This document shows, piece by piece, positions 23,098-31,527 of a DNA stretch of 64,000 nt. The stretch covers positions 248,001 to 312,000 of the forward strand of contig NC_009634.1 in the NCBI RefSeq assembly GCF_000017165.1, given 5' to 3'. The notes under the pieces were generated by a model. The model was not told the DNA's origin and ran no database searches. It saw only the letters and a list, made by a program, of their open reading frames with translations. This stretch comes from Methanococcus vannielii SB. GTDB taxonomy: Archaea; AGJL01; Methanococci; Methanococcales; Methanococcaceae. The position numbers and the translations under genes were made by a program. How positions within the stretch are numbered: the stretch's first letter is position 1; each line of letters begins with the position of its first letter.

Positions 23098-23362
23098 CAG
23101 ATACCAACTCTTTATCAAACGCTTGGCCAATTAATCCTGCTTTATTTAATTCATCTTTACTCATTGGAAATACATAGATTGAATCAATATCTAAATTAAT
23201 AGTATCCTCTAAGATAATTTTTAATTCATCAAGAGCATTGCTATTTACGTCCCCTAAAAATACGCTTTTTTGAACGCGGTATAATCCATAGTTTAAACAT
23301 GTCTTTGAAACTTTGCTTCTTATTTTATCATCTGAAATATCGTAAATTACCCATAAAAGCAT
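23072..23362 (-). CDS. cas2: CRISPR-associated protein Cas2
   Basis: Cas2 is the small ferredoxin-like dimer at the centre of the Cas1-Cas2 spacer-integration complex. The 96-residue protein begins MLLWVIYDISDDKIRSKV, where the conserved Asp follows the first strand, then has GLYRVQKSVFLGDV and DSIYVFPM. I chose the ATG at 23362 because GGTGAT lies directly upstream; an ATG four codons earlier is within that ribosome binding site region. It starts 4 bases after the end of cas1 and overlaps cas4. Confidence 0.95.
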   Translation of the reverse strand: MLLWVIYDISDDKIRSKVSKTCLNYGLYRVQKSVFLGDVNSNALDELKIILEDTINLDIDSIYVFPMSKDELNKAGLIGQAFDKELVSDEIVSKFF

Positions 23363-23366
23363 ATGA

Positions 23367-24347
23367 TCACCCATTTAAAATCCTGTTTGCAATATTATGG
23401 CATTCTAATTGGATTATATTTTGAATTTCCATATTTTTTCCGCGATATTTTTCCTTACTCTCAATTAATAGGTTGTATTCTGAAATTAACGCTTGTTTTC
23501 CATCTTTTGCTAAATAAAATCCCCCTTCAATTTCTTCAAAAAAGTTATCTTTTATCTTTTTTGTTGAAAACATTTTAAAAATGATTTTGTCAATATATAT
23601 TCGATATTTTTCAATTAAATCAAAAGTAAACGCTTTTCTATTGTAATTATCAACATGCAAAATGCCGATATATGGGTCAAGTCCGGAAATTATACATGAA
23701 CGTTCAATTTGGGAATAAAGTATTCCATAGCCGTAGTTTAACATGCAGTTAAAGTAATCCTCTGCAGGATTTCTACTTCTTTTGTTAAATTGATATTTTT
23801 CAGGTAAACTTTTTGAAATCATTTCAAAATATAGTCTACTTGAATAACCCTCATAACCTTGAATCGTATTTCTTATTTCATCAATATTTTGTTCGAATGT
23901 TAATGAATTTAACTTATTTTTCCTTTCATCCATTTTTAGGATACTTTCATTAATCAAATCTCTTCTTTCATCTCTTCGGTTCATAGCAATTATTTTTAAA
24001 AAATCAGTCTGATTTTCTATTTTTTTAGAAATCCATTCTTTTACAAGTGTTAATCCAAGTTCATTTTCAGAAAGCAAAAGTTGTTTTTTTCTAATTGTGG
24101 AAATACTCCCGTGCTTTGAATGCCAAAATCTACCTACGGGTTTTCCATTCATTTTTAAGAGTACTAAATCAATATTTTCTTCAACTGCCAAGGATATTGC
24201 CTCAGTAGATATGGAAGAAGGGCAAGTAATTAAAATTTGTTCTACCTTTTTTGCAGGGATTTCCTGAACATTTTCGCCATTTTTTAATTTAAAGCGAGTT
24301 CCTGATTTTGATATATATGTTCCAGGGGTGTTGATAATTAGTTTTAT
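23367..24347 (-). CDS. cas1: CRISPR integrase Cas1, apparent AUA start codon
   Basis: Cas1 is the metal-dependent integrase that inserts new spacers. With the start used here the protein has 326 residues, the normal length: N-terminal KLIINTPGTYISKSGTRFKL beta domain, GRFWHSKHGSISTIRKKQLL linking to the helical domain, and NRRDERRDLINESILKM and GYEGYSSRLYFEMI (conserved Glu), NPAEDYFNCMLNYGYGIL, and GLDPYIGILHVDNYNRKAFTFDLIEKYR (conserved His and Asp-Glu-like region). No ATG, GTG or TTG lies in frame at the right place; ATA at 24345-24347 directly follows GGAGGGG with ideal spacing. The next possible start, TTG at 24191, would remove 52 residues including the whole first sheet. Confidence 0.88.
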   Translation of the reverse strand: MKLIINTPGTYISKSGTRFKLKNGENVQEIPAKKVEQILITCPSSISTEAISLAVEENIDLVLLKMNGKPVGRFWHSKHGSISTIRKKQLLLSENELGLTLVKEWISKKIENQTDFLKIIAMNRRDERRDLINESILKMDERKNKLNSLTFEQNIDEIRNTIQGYEGYSSRLYFEMISKSLPEKYQFNKRSRNPAEDYFNCMLNYGYGILYSQIERSCIISGLDPYIGILHVDNYNRKAFTFDLIEKYRIYIDKIIFKMFSTKKIKDNFFEEIEGGFYLAKDGKQALISEYNLLIESKEKYRGKNMEIQNIIQLECHNIANRILNG

Positions 24348-24425
24348 AGTATCCCCTCCAATTAAAACCGATAATATTATATTGTTAAAACTAAATAATA
24401 TATCTTGTTTATACGGGGGTTCAGT
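24348..24425. promoter_or_regulatory. divergent promoter region between cas1 and cas8b
   Basis: The 78 bases between the two cas operons hold the cas1 ribosome binding site (GGAGGGG read on the minus strand) and the cas8b one (GGGGG at 24415-24419). The AT-rich middle (TAATATTATATTG, AATAATATATC) can supply TATA boxes for both directions. Confidence 0.55.
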
Positions 24426-26105
24426 ATGATAGATATTATTTCAAACATTGGAAAATTTTCAAGAAATAATCATGGTGAAAAAGAACTAATAGATATTTGG
24501 CAAAAACCGGAAAAAGATTTTGATTCAATTTTAGAAGTTGATATTGACACAAAAAATAACAGCATCAATGTCATATCTAAAGAATTTGATAAACGTGTTT
24601 TTCGGGATTCGTTATTTTATCAAGTTGGAAACGGGCACGTTGGTTCACTCGTTAAAATAGAGAAATTTAAAGATGATCAAAAAGTCATTGAAAAAATTAA
24701 CAAAAAAATAGAGAGTTCATTGAAGTTTTTAAGCATAAAAACTGAATTTGTGAAAAACATATCCGAAAAAGTTTTTGAAAAAGTAAGAATAGCACCTTCA
24801 AAGGCATATATTGTTAGTTTTTTAAAAGATGGAAAAAAACCCATAGATCTTTTTTTAGATAAATTTAACAATGAAATAGAAAAGACGTACTTAAATAAAA
24901 CTAAATTTACTAAAGAGTGCCACATATGTGGTAAATCTGAAATTATATATGATACAGCCATTTATAATTGTTATACTAACGATAAAGAGATTTATTCAAA
25001 TACTAAAGGTTTCTCATTTGGTATTTGTAAAGAGTGTCTTTTAAATATACTTCACGGGCGTGATTATACGAGAGATTATCTATCTACATATTGGGCAGAT
25101 AGTGAAGTAATGATTTTGCCACATAACTACGATAACGATATCGACGAAATTTTTAAGGGCGAAAATATCGGTTCAACACATTCAGAATCAAAACTTATAA
25201 ACAAACTCAAATCAGCCGAAGAAGAAATATTTGAAGAATTCGGAAGACTTAATGAACCTGTAGATATAGTTTTTTTTGAAGATCCAAAAGCAAGTTCTGA
25301 ATGGAAAATAATTTACCATATACGAGGAATTTTACCTTCTCGATTTAAATTAATATCTGATTTAGAGAAAAAATATTCTTCAGAAAATCATAATTTTAGA
25401 CTTAGGGATATTTTGAACATTTTAGCAGGGGGAACTTCTTCAAACGAATCGAAAAGACTTTTAAATATGATATTTCATGGTAAAAAATACAGTAGAAGTC
25501 TTTTTTTTAATAAAGTACTTAAAAGCTACCAAAAAAATCATTTTAGTCAGAAAAAAATACCTGACTGGAGGTTTATGGCCAATATTCATTCCGTTTATAA
25601 TTTTTTGGTAGATTGCAACTGTTTGAATAAAGGTTGGAATTTTAAATCAAAAAATAATGGGGGAGGTTATGAAATGACAGTATATGCTACAATAGACGAA
25701 TTTTTTGAAAAAAATAATGAATTTTTTGATACAAACCAAAAGAAAGCATGGTTTTTAATTGGAAATGTTTATTCAAGCTTGATTTATTATTCAAAAAAAT
25801 ATCATGATTCGAATGTATCTTACCTTGAAAAAAACTTCTTTTTTGGTAAAAAATATGATTATAAAACATTTATTTACTTTACAAATAAGTGTTCTGACCT
25901 AATTATTAAATATAAAAGTGGAGGGGCATTAAATTCAGGATATTCTTTAAATTCACTACTTATAATGGCTAAAGAATATATTGGTACGGGAAAAAATTTA
26001 CCTACTGCTGATGAAGCCAAATATATATTTTTTTGGGGTATGCAACAACGTATTGGTAAAAAAGAAAAAAATGAAGATACATTAACCAATGAGGGTGAAC
26101 AATAA
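24426..26105 (+). CDS. cas8b: type I-B Cascade large subunit Cas8b (Csh1-like)
   Basis: The 559-residue protein is the large subunit of the type I-B interference complex, expected to recognise the PAM and position the complex for Cas3. Family evidence: location directly before cas7-cas5-cas3, length, and a zinc-finger-like module of two CxxC pairs, ECHICGKSE (about residues 166-174) and GICKECLLNILHGRDY (about 204-219), typical of Cas8b/Csh1. The rest diverges fast, as in all Cas8 proteins. GGGGG at 24415-24419 fixes the ATG at 24426. Its stop overlaps the ATG of cas7 (TAATG). Confidence 0.85.
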   Translation: MIDIISNIGKFSRNNHGEKELIDIWQKPEKDFDSILEVDIDTKNNSINVISKEFDKRVFRDSLFYQVGNGHVGSLVKIEKFKDDQKVIEKINKKIESSLKFLSIKTEFVKNISEKVFEKVRIAPSKAYIVSFLKDGKKPIDLFLDKFNNEIEKTYLNKTKFTKECHICGKSEIIYDTAIYNCYTNDKEIYSNTKGFSFGICKECLLNILHGRDYTRDYLSTYWADSEVMILPHNYDNDIDEIFKGENIGSTHSESKLINKLKSAEEEIFEEFGRLNEPVDIVFFEDPKASSEWKIIYHIRGILPSRFKLISDLEKKYSSENHNFRLRDILNILAGGTSSNESKRLLNMIFHGKKYSRSLFFNKVLKSYQKNHFSQKKIPDWRFMANIHSVYNFLVDCNCLNKGWNFKSKNNGGGYEMTVYATIDEFFEKNNEFFDTNQKKAWFLIGNVYSSLIYYSKKYHDSNVSYLEKNFFFGKKYDYKTFIYFTNKCSDLIIKYKSGGALNSGYSLNSLLIMAKEYIGTGKNLPTADEAKYIFFWGMQQRIGKKEKNEDTLTNEGEQ

Positions 26106-26980
26106 TGGTAAATTCAAGAGAATTTTTATTAATATGGGATAGTACAATGGCAAATCCAAATGGTGATATGTTAAATGATAATAAACCAAGACAGGATGAA
26201 GCCACAGGGCAACTTGAGGTTTCTGATGTTAGGATAAAAAGATTTATTCGTGACCACTGGATTTCGAATGGAAAAAATGTGCTTGTACAGACAAAAACTG
26301 ACAAAAATGGAAAAGTAATGACTTGTCAAGGAATTGTTAAAGAAATGGCATCAGAAAATAACTTAAAAGACGAAGAAATTCCAAATTATCTTTTGGAAAA
26401 GTATATCGATGTAAAACTGTTTGGTGCAGTAATTACAAAGCCAAAATATGATATCACAGGCCCCCTTCAAATTGCATGGAGCAAATCCGTTCACGAAGCA
26501 GATGTAAAATTCATGCAAGGAAATGCAGCATATGCAAGTGGCGAAGGAAAAGATCAGGCATCCATATGGTCTAAATTTATTTCACCTTACGCACTTTTTA
26601 AAACATATGCAGTCTACAATGACAAAGTTGCAGAAAAACAAGGAATAAATGTTTCAGATGATGATTTAAACGATTTTAAAGATGCATTACTTAATGGACT
26701 GAAAAATTACCGGAGTACCTCAAAAAATCAGATGCCTAGACTGTTAATTGAAGTAATTTATAATAATAACAAGTTAGATGGGGAATTAAATTACGTTGAT
26801 ATTACTTATGAAAATCAGGACCTTGAATTAAGGGATATTTCGCAAGTTGTTATTAATTTGGGTAAACTTTCAGAATATGCTCTTGAAAAGTCAGCAAGTA
26901 TTGAAAAAATTATAATTTATAAACATAAGAATGTTAACTTAATAAATGTGCCAGAAAATGCTGAAGAAAACTTAATTTAA
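26105..26980 (+). CDS. cas7: Cascade backbone subunit Cas7 (Csh2 family)
   Basis: Cas7 forms the helical backbone that coats the crRNA spacer. The 291-residue protein has the Csh2-type N-terminus REFLLIWDSTMANPNGDML and VSDVRIKRFIRDHW, then ITGPLQIAWSKSVHEADV and a segment GNAAYASGEGKDQASIWSKFISPYALF. Its ATG shares a base with the cas8b stop, so the two are translationally coupled; cas5 follows after 9 bases. Length and order are standard for type I-B. Confidence 0.95.
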   Translation: MVNSREFLLIWDSTMANPNGDMLNDNKPRQDEATGQLEVSDVRIKRFIRDHWISNGKNVLVQTKTDKNGKVMTCQGIVKEMASENNLKDEEIPNYLLEKYIDVKLFGAVITKPKYDITGPLQIAWSKSVHEADVKFMQGNAAYASGEGKDQASIWSKFISPYALFKTYAVYNDKVAEKQGINVSDDDLNDFKDALLNGLKNYRSTSKNQMPRLLIEVIYNNNKLDGELNYVDITYENQDLELRDISQVVINLGKLSEYALEKSASIEKIIIYKHKNVNLINVPENAEENLI

Positions 26981-26989
26981 AGGGATATT

Positions 26990-27667
26990 ATGAAATCAGT
27001 AGTTTTTAGTGCTAAAAGTGAATATGGGCGATTTAGAAAGCCATACACAACTACATCAGCACTTACATTTCTATGTATCCATCCTGTTGCAGCAAAAGGA
27101 CTTATCGGGGCTTTGGTGGGAATTGATAAACTAGATCTTTACGAAGAGACTAAAGATTTGAAAATAGGGATAGAAGTACTTGGTGAAATAAACAAAGATT
27201 TACAATCTGTAAAACTATTAAATTTGAAAGAAGGAGTATCTGGTGGAATGTTCCATTTTCCATCAAACATTGAATTTTTAAGGTGCCCTCATTATCGATT
27301 TTATGTTATGTGGAATGAAAATAAATTAAACGAATTAAACGATAAGTTAAATGTTGGGGAATGGGAATTTACCCCGTATTTGGGCGTTAGTGAATCCATT
27401 GCTAAGATGAACTATGAAGGAATGTTCGAAGTTTCAAAAGTGGAAAAAGCAGATTTTGTAAATACAATAATTCCAACAAAAAATATACTTCCAAAAATTA
27501 ATCTCAATACAAAAATGTATTCTGATAAAATACCTGTAAAGAATAATTCAAATCGGGAATATATTGAATATGAAAAAATAGTTTTTGCTGAAAAAAACCC
27601 ATTATTTGGGAAAATCAGCAACACGGATATTTACCAAGTCGGTGAAAGAAATGTCTATTTCTTTTAA
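26990..27667 (+). CDS. cas5: Cascade subunit Cas5 (Cas5h type)
   Basis: Cas5 binds the 5' tag of the crRNA and contacts the large subunit. The 225-residue protein shows the Cas5 start VVFSAKSEYGRFRKPYTTTSALTF, then IHPVAAKGLIGALVG, the first RAMP strand-helix with the glycine-containing turn. The C-terminal half (YEKIVFAEKNPLFGKISN) is family-like. An ATG with AAAGGG just before it starts the gene. The 3' end overlaps the first codons of cas3 by 17 bases. Confidence 0.92.
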   Translation: MKSVVFSAKSEYGRFRKPYTTTSALTFLCIHPVAAKGLIGALVGIDKLDLYEETKDLKIGIEVLGEINKDLQSVKLLNLKEGVSGGMFHFPSNIEFLRCPHYRFYVMWNENKLNELNDKLNVGEWEFTPYLGVSESIAKMNYEGMFEVSKVEKADFVNTIIPTKNILPKINLNTKMYSDKIPVKNNSNREYIEYEKIVFAEKNPLFGKISNTDIYQVGERNVYFF

Positions 27668-29948
27668 TCTTTTTTCACACCCCGATCAAACTTTAAATGA
27701 CCATTTAACGGGCGTAAGAGATATTGCTTTAAATTTACATAAAAATCACAATGTTAACAAAGATTTAACGGATGTACTTGAAATAATTTGTATGGCACAT
27801 GATTTTGGAAAGGCCACTTCTTTTTTTCAAGACCGGTTAAAAACTGGAAATAAAAGTAAACTTACAGATCATGGGGAAATTTCTGCGTGTTTTGCGTACT
27901 GGTTATTGCCCGAACTTTGGAAAATACCTGGATTTTTGATAGTAAAAAGACATCACGGTAGCATGAAAAATGCAAATGATGAAATATTGCTTAATATTGA
28001 TATTTTAAAAAAACAAGCAAAAAATATCTTAGAAAATAATTTTGAAGAAGTTAATTTAATTTATTCAGAAATGCTTGAAAAAAATTCTAAATACTTAAAC
28101 GATTTTTTTGACTTTTTAAATTCATTAAATGAACGTTCTATAAAAAAACACTTTAGAAAAGAGATTTCTAATATTAAATACGATTTAGAACTTTTTATAA
28201 AAATCCAGTATATCTATTCTATTTTATTAAGTGCAGATAAATCACAGTTAATTTTAAACAAAGCATATCTTCCAAAAGTTACAATACCTTCAGAATATGT
28301 TGAAAAATATAAAGAAGATTTAAAAAAGAAATTTGTGGAAAAAATTGGAAATTTTGAAAATAATATGGTATTTAATATTAGAAACGATGCGTTTAATGAA
28401 TTAAAATATGAACTTGAGGAAGTTGATTTAAACAATAATAAAATTTTTTCAATAAATATGCCAACTGGAACTGGTAAAACAATGCTCGGATACTATTCGG
28501 CATTTAAAATACTTGAAAGGTTAAAAAACGAGCAAAATTTAAATTCTCAAATCATATACTGTCTTCCATATATGAGTATAATTGATCAAAATTATGCGGA
28601 ATTATACAAACTCCTTGAATATAATTTAAATCGGCATCCAAACGATGAGGAACTTTTAAAGTTTCATTCTATGACTGAAATAAAATATAGTGATTTTAAA
28701 GAATATGATGCAAGATTTTGCTTTGAAAACTGGCAGAGTAAGGTTGTAACAACTACGTTTGTACAGTTTTTCAATACAATATTTAAATCTGGAAAAAATT
28801 CCGTTATGCATCGGTTTCATACGCTTTCTAATTCAGTTATTATTCTTGATGAAGTTCAGGCAATTGAAACAAAGTATTTTCCCCTTATAAAGCAGTTTTT
28901 AGAGATATTGTCTAAAAATTATAATGTTTATATAATTTTAATGACTGCAACAATGCCCATACTTCTTGATACTTATGAATTAATACCAAATAATGAAAAA
29001 TACTTTAAAAGTCTAAACCGGATAAAAATAATAAATAATACGTCAAAAAATATTTCTTTAAATGAATATAAAGATATTTTACTTGAAAAAACAATTAAAA
29101 ATTCAGATAAAAGTTTTTTAATAGTAATGAATACTGTAAAGTCTGCAAAAGATGTTTATCAGTATTTAATGAAAGAAACTAATCGAAAATGTATTTATTT
29201 ATCAACAGAGATATATCCAAAATTACGACTCGAAAAAATAAATGAAATAAGAAAAATGAATAAACGTGGTGAAAAACCTGTTGTTGTATCAACACAGCTT
29301 ATAGAAGCAGGAATCGATATTGATATGGATACCGTATATAGGGATTTTTCCACACTTGATTCTATAAATCAAACTGCTGGAAGGGCAAATAGAAATGGTT
29401 TAGGGGAAAAAGGTGAAGTTTATATTTATAATATAATCGATGATAAAAAAAGGCCTTACTGTGGATATATCTATCCACATCATTTATTAGACTGCACAAA
29501 ATCCGTTCTTTTAGAAACTGAAATTAATGAAAAAGAACTTTATGAAGTTAATAATAAATATTTTAAGGAAGTTCAAAACCGTTCTTTAAATGAAATAGGT
29601 GAAAATGTCCAAAAATCAATAAAATCATTAGATTTTAAAACATTTAGGGATAATTTTGAACTTATTAAAAAAGAAGAGTGGAAAAAAGATATTTTTATAA
29701 ATGCAGACAATAATTCTGATGAAATATTAAAAAAACTTGAAAATTCAAAAGATTTTTCTAATTTGGAAATTAAAAATTTGTTTAGAGCGTTAAATAATTA
29801 TAGAATTTCGATAAATACTCAAAAATACGATAAAATAAAAAATAATCTAATATCAGTAGATAAATTCGAGTTAGAATATTTAAATATTGATAATTACTCT
29901 GTGGAAGAGGGCATACTTGATAATCTACAAAACGAAATATTTTTTTAG
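27651..29948 (+). CDS. cas3: CRISPR helicase-nuclease Cas3
   Basis: Cas3 is recruited by Cascade to unwind and shred target DNA. The 765-residue protein carries the HD nuclease first (DHLTGVRDIAL, CMAHDFGKATSFFQ, VKRHHGSMKN) and then the SF2 helicase: Walker A MPTGTGKTMLGYYS, the DEAD-box variant ILDEVQAIE, TATMP, and motifs V-VI VVSTQLIEAGIDIDMD and QTAGRANRNG. Both activities are in one chain, with all key residues present. GGTGAAAG upstream and homology choose the ATG at 27651, overlapping the end of cas5. cas6 follows after 8 bases. Confidence 0.96.
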   Translation: MSISFNLFSHPDQTLNDHLTGVRDIALNLHKNHNVNKDLTDVLEIICMAHDFGKATSFFQDRLKTGNKSKLTDHGEISACFAYWLLPELWKIPGFLIVKRHHGSMKNANDEILLNIDILKKQAKNILENNFEEVNLIYSEMLEKNSKYLNDFFDFLNSLNERSIKKHFRKEISNIKYDLELFIKIQYIYSILLSADKSQLILNKAYLPKVTIPSEYVEKYKEDLKKKFVEKIGNFENNMVFNIRNDAFNELKYELEEVDLNNNKIFSINMPTGTGKTMLGYYSAFKILERLKNEQNLNSQIIYCLPYMSIIDQNYAELYKLLEYNLNRHPNDEELLKFHSMTEIKYSDFKEYDARFCFENWQSKVVTTTFVQFFNTIFKSGKNSVMHRFHTLSNSVIILDEVQAIETKYFPLIKQFLEILSKNYNVYIILMTATMPILLDTYELIPNNEKYFKSLNRIKIINNTSKNISLNEYKDILLEKTIKNSDKSFLIVMNTVKSAKDVYQYLMKETNRKCIYLSTEIYPKLRLEKINEIRKMNKRGEKPVVVSTQLIEAGIDIDMDTVYRDFSTLDSINQTAGRANRNGLGEKGEVYIYNIIDDKKRPYCGYIYPHHLLDCTKSVLLETEINEKELYEVNNKYFKEVQNRSLNEIGENVQKSIKSLDFKTFRDNFELIKKEEWKKDIFINADNNSDEILKKLENSKDFSNLEIKNLFRALNNYRISINTQKYDKIKNNLISVDKFELEYLNIDNYSVEEGILDNLQNEIFF

Positions 29949-29956
29949 GCGATATC

Positions 29957-30610
29957 ATGAAATTAAGCTATTTATCAATTAATTATTATGATTTGAATCT
30001 CCCAATGAGGTATGGTTCAAAAATTAGAGGTTATTTTGCAAATAAATATCCTGAAAGTATTTTGGTTCATAACCACGATAATGAAAAGAGCGTATACAAG
30101 TACCCTTTGATACAGTATAAAATAATCGATAACATTCCAATTATAATTGGCTTAAATGAAGGTTCAAAAGAATTAATACAGAAAGGAATTCTGTTTGAAA
30201 ATTCAATAACTATTGAAGAAACAAAATACAACTTAGATAGAACCGAAATAATTTCAAAAGAAGCTTATTTCGGCACAATTGACAAAATTTTAAAATACCA
30301 ATTTAAAACACCTTGGATGGCATTAAATAAGAAAAATGCAGAAATTTATAAAAAGTTAGATGAAATAGATCGAGAAGAACTTCTTAAAAGAATTTTAATC
30401 GGAAACATTATTTCGATGTCAAAATCACTAGGATATGATATAAAAGAAACATTGAAAATTAAGATAAATTTAAAAGAAATCCCCGTAAAGTTCAAAAATC
30501 AAGAAATGGCGGGGTTTAAGGGGGAATTTTACATTAATTTTGATATTCCCAATTATTTAGGCATTGGAAGAAACGTTTCAAGGGGATTTGGAACGGTTTT
30601 TAAACTTTAA
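29957..30610 (+). CDS. cas6: crRNA endonuclease Cas6b
   Basis: Cas6 cuts the repeat to give crRNAs with an 8-nt 5' tag. The 217-residue RAMP protein has His38 and His40 (ILVHNHD) and Tyr47, the residues I recall as catalytic in the published M. maripaludis C5 Cas6b, and ends in the glycine-rich loop YLGIGRNVSRGFGTVFKL that binds repeat RNA. Its position as the last gene after cas3 differs from many I-B loci, where cas6 comes first. The ATG at 29957 has an AGGCGAT ribosome binding site. Confidence 0.95.
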   Translation: MKLSYLSINYYDLNLPMRYGSKIRGYFANKYPESILVHNHDNEKSVYKYPLIQYKIIDNIPIIIGLNEGSKELIQKGILFENSITIEETKYNLDRTEIISKEAYFGTIDKILKYQFKTPWMALNKKNAEIYKKLDEIDREELLKRILIGNIISMSKSLGYDIKETLKIKINLKEIPVKFKNQEMAGFKGEFYINFDIPNYLGIGRNVSRGFGTVFKL

Positions 30611-30924
30611 AATACTAAAATAAAAAAATTTTCTTTTAATTTACGTTGTATCAGTTAAAACGCAGAATTTAGTATATGCAACACTTTTTTAAAAAGTTAA
30701 GTCTACTAAAAAGTACTGACTTAAAGTGGGTGATTAAAAGTCCTGAAACTTTAAAAATTTCTTACTAGTTCTGTTGTTTTGTATAAAATAGAAAGGCATA
30801 TAAATGTTAAATACAATTAAAATATTTAAGCATTCTTAAAAAAATTAAGGATGTTTAATAGTGTTTCATTCAAAAAATGTAACGCATGCTAAAATAACCA
30901 CATTGACCTTAGGAGGCGATTTTT
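30611..30924. other. gene-free region after cas6
   Basis: These 314 bases hold no plausible gene. GGCATATAAATG near 30794-30805 resembles a TATA box for the small gene that starts at 30925, and a run of T at about 30682-30690 (after GCAACAC) could end the cas transcript. The Shine-Dalgarno AGGAGG of the next gene is at about 30911-30916. Confidence 0.4.
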
Positions 30925-31146
30925 ATAGGATTATTTAAAGACGATATAGAACACTTGAAAAAAGATTTAGAACACATACATTGCGATGTAGAACACATGT
31001 CTAAAGACTTTGAAAGCTGTGATTGCGGCAGTAGTGCGTTACAAGATCTTAAAGACCACTTAAATGATTTAGATTCACATTTGCATGATGTATTAGCACA
31101 TGTTGGGCATGTTAAAGCTCATTCTGATGAAGATAATATAAAATAA
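30925..31146 (+). CDS. small acidic His/Asp-rich helical protein, apparent AUA start
   Basis: I do not recognise the function. From ATA at 30925 the frame gives about 73 residues, (M)GLFKDDIEHLKKDLEHIHCD onward, with regularly spaced His, Asp and Leu, two cysteines as CDCGSS, and a pattern suited to an amphipathic coiled coil (DLKDHLNDLDSHLHDVLAHV). AGGAGG lies 8 bases before the ATA. The only ordinary start in frame nearby is TTG at 30955, which has no ribosome binding site and would cut ten residues that continue the same heptad pattern. The many His and Cys residues could bind metal, which is only a guess. Confidence 0.6.
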   Translation: MGLFKDDIEHLKKDLEHIHCDVEHMSKDFESCDCGSSALQDLKDHLNDLDSHLHDVLAHVGHVKAHSDEDNIK

Positions 31147-31299
31147 TCATTCTTAATAAATTATTGGTTGAAGTTTTAAAACCAGTACTTAAACTAATAT
31201 TTAAGTATTGCTTTTAAAACATTAGTACTTCTAATTTAGATGTTATTATTTTCAAATTGACAAAAATATATAAAGGGTTAAACCATATTTCATTTTATA

Positions 31300-31442
31300 T
31301 TGGGTAACAATGGTGGCCTATATTGATAATTTTATAACTTCAGTATAGCTGTATGATGACAGTTACCCCCGCTGACTGGATTAACTGCTTTAAAGGCTAT
31401 TTTTTCGGGATGACGATATCAGCACTATCTGACAAAGCTACC
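31300..31442 (+). ncRNA. structured leader or small RNA upstream of cobJ
   Basis: A strong TATA box (AAAATATATAAAG, 31263-31274) predicts a transcript start near 31297-31300. The following 143 bases are richer in GC and can fold: GGTGGC (31312-31317) pairs with GCTACC (31437-31442) as a closing stem, CAGTTA (31360-31365) with TAACTG (31382-31387). A competing pairing, GGGTAAC (31302-31308) with GTTACCC (31362-31368), excludes the second stem. Two exclusive structures in the leader of a cobalamin gene suggest a riboswitch-like control element, but I see no standard cobalamin-riboswitch box. A box C/D-like RNA (TGATGA 31354-31359, CTGA 31372-31375, CTGA 31429-31432) is a weaker reading. Confidence 0.45.
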
Positions 31443-31527
31443 ATTTATTAAATTTACTATTTATTTAACTTTGTCTTGTTTTATGAAATGTTTTATGAAA
31501 TTTATTTTTTTGAGAACAAGTGATAAT

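Noticed and set aside
24191-24191. TTG at 24191 as the real cas1 start
   Set aside because: It would remove the first 52 residues, which match the Cas1 N-terminal domain well, and it has no Shine-Dalgarno sequence.
31354-31432. Box C/D sRNA reading of the cobJ leader (TGATGA, CTGA, CTGA)
   Set aside because: The distance between the inner D' and C' boxes is about 34 bases and C' fits poorly, unlike compact archaeal C/D RNAs. The element also has strong competing stems, so I kept it as a generic structured RNA.
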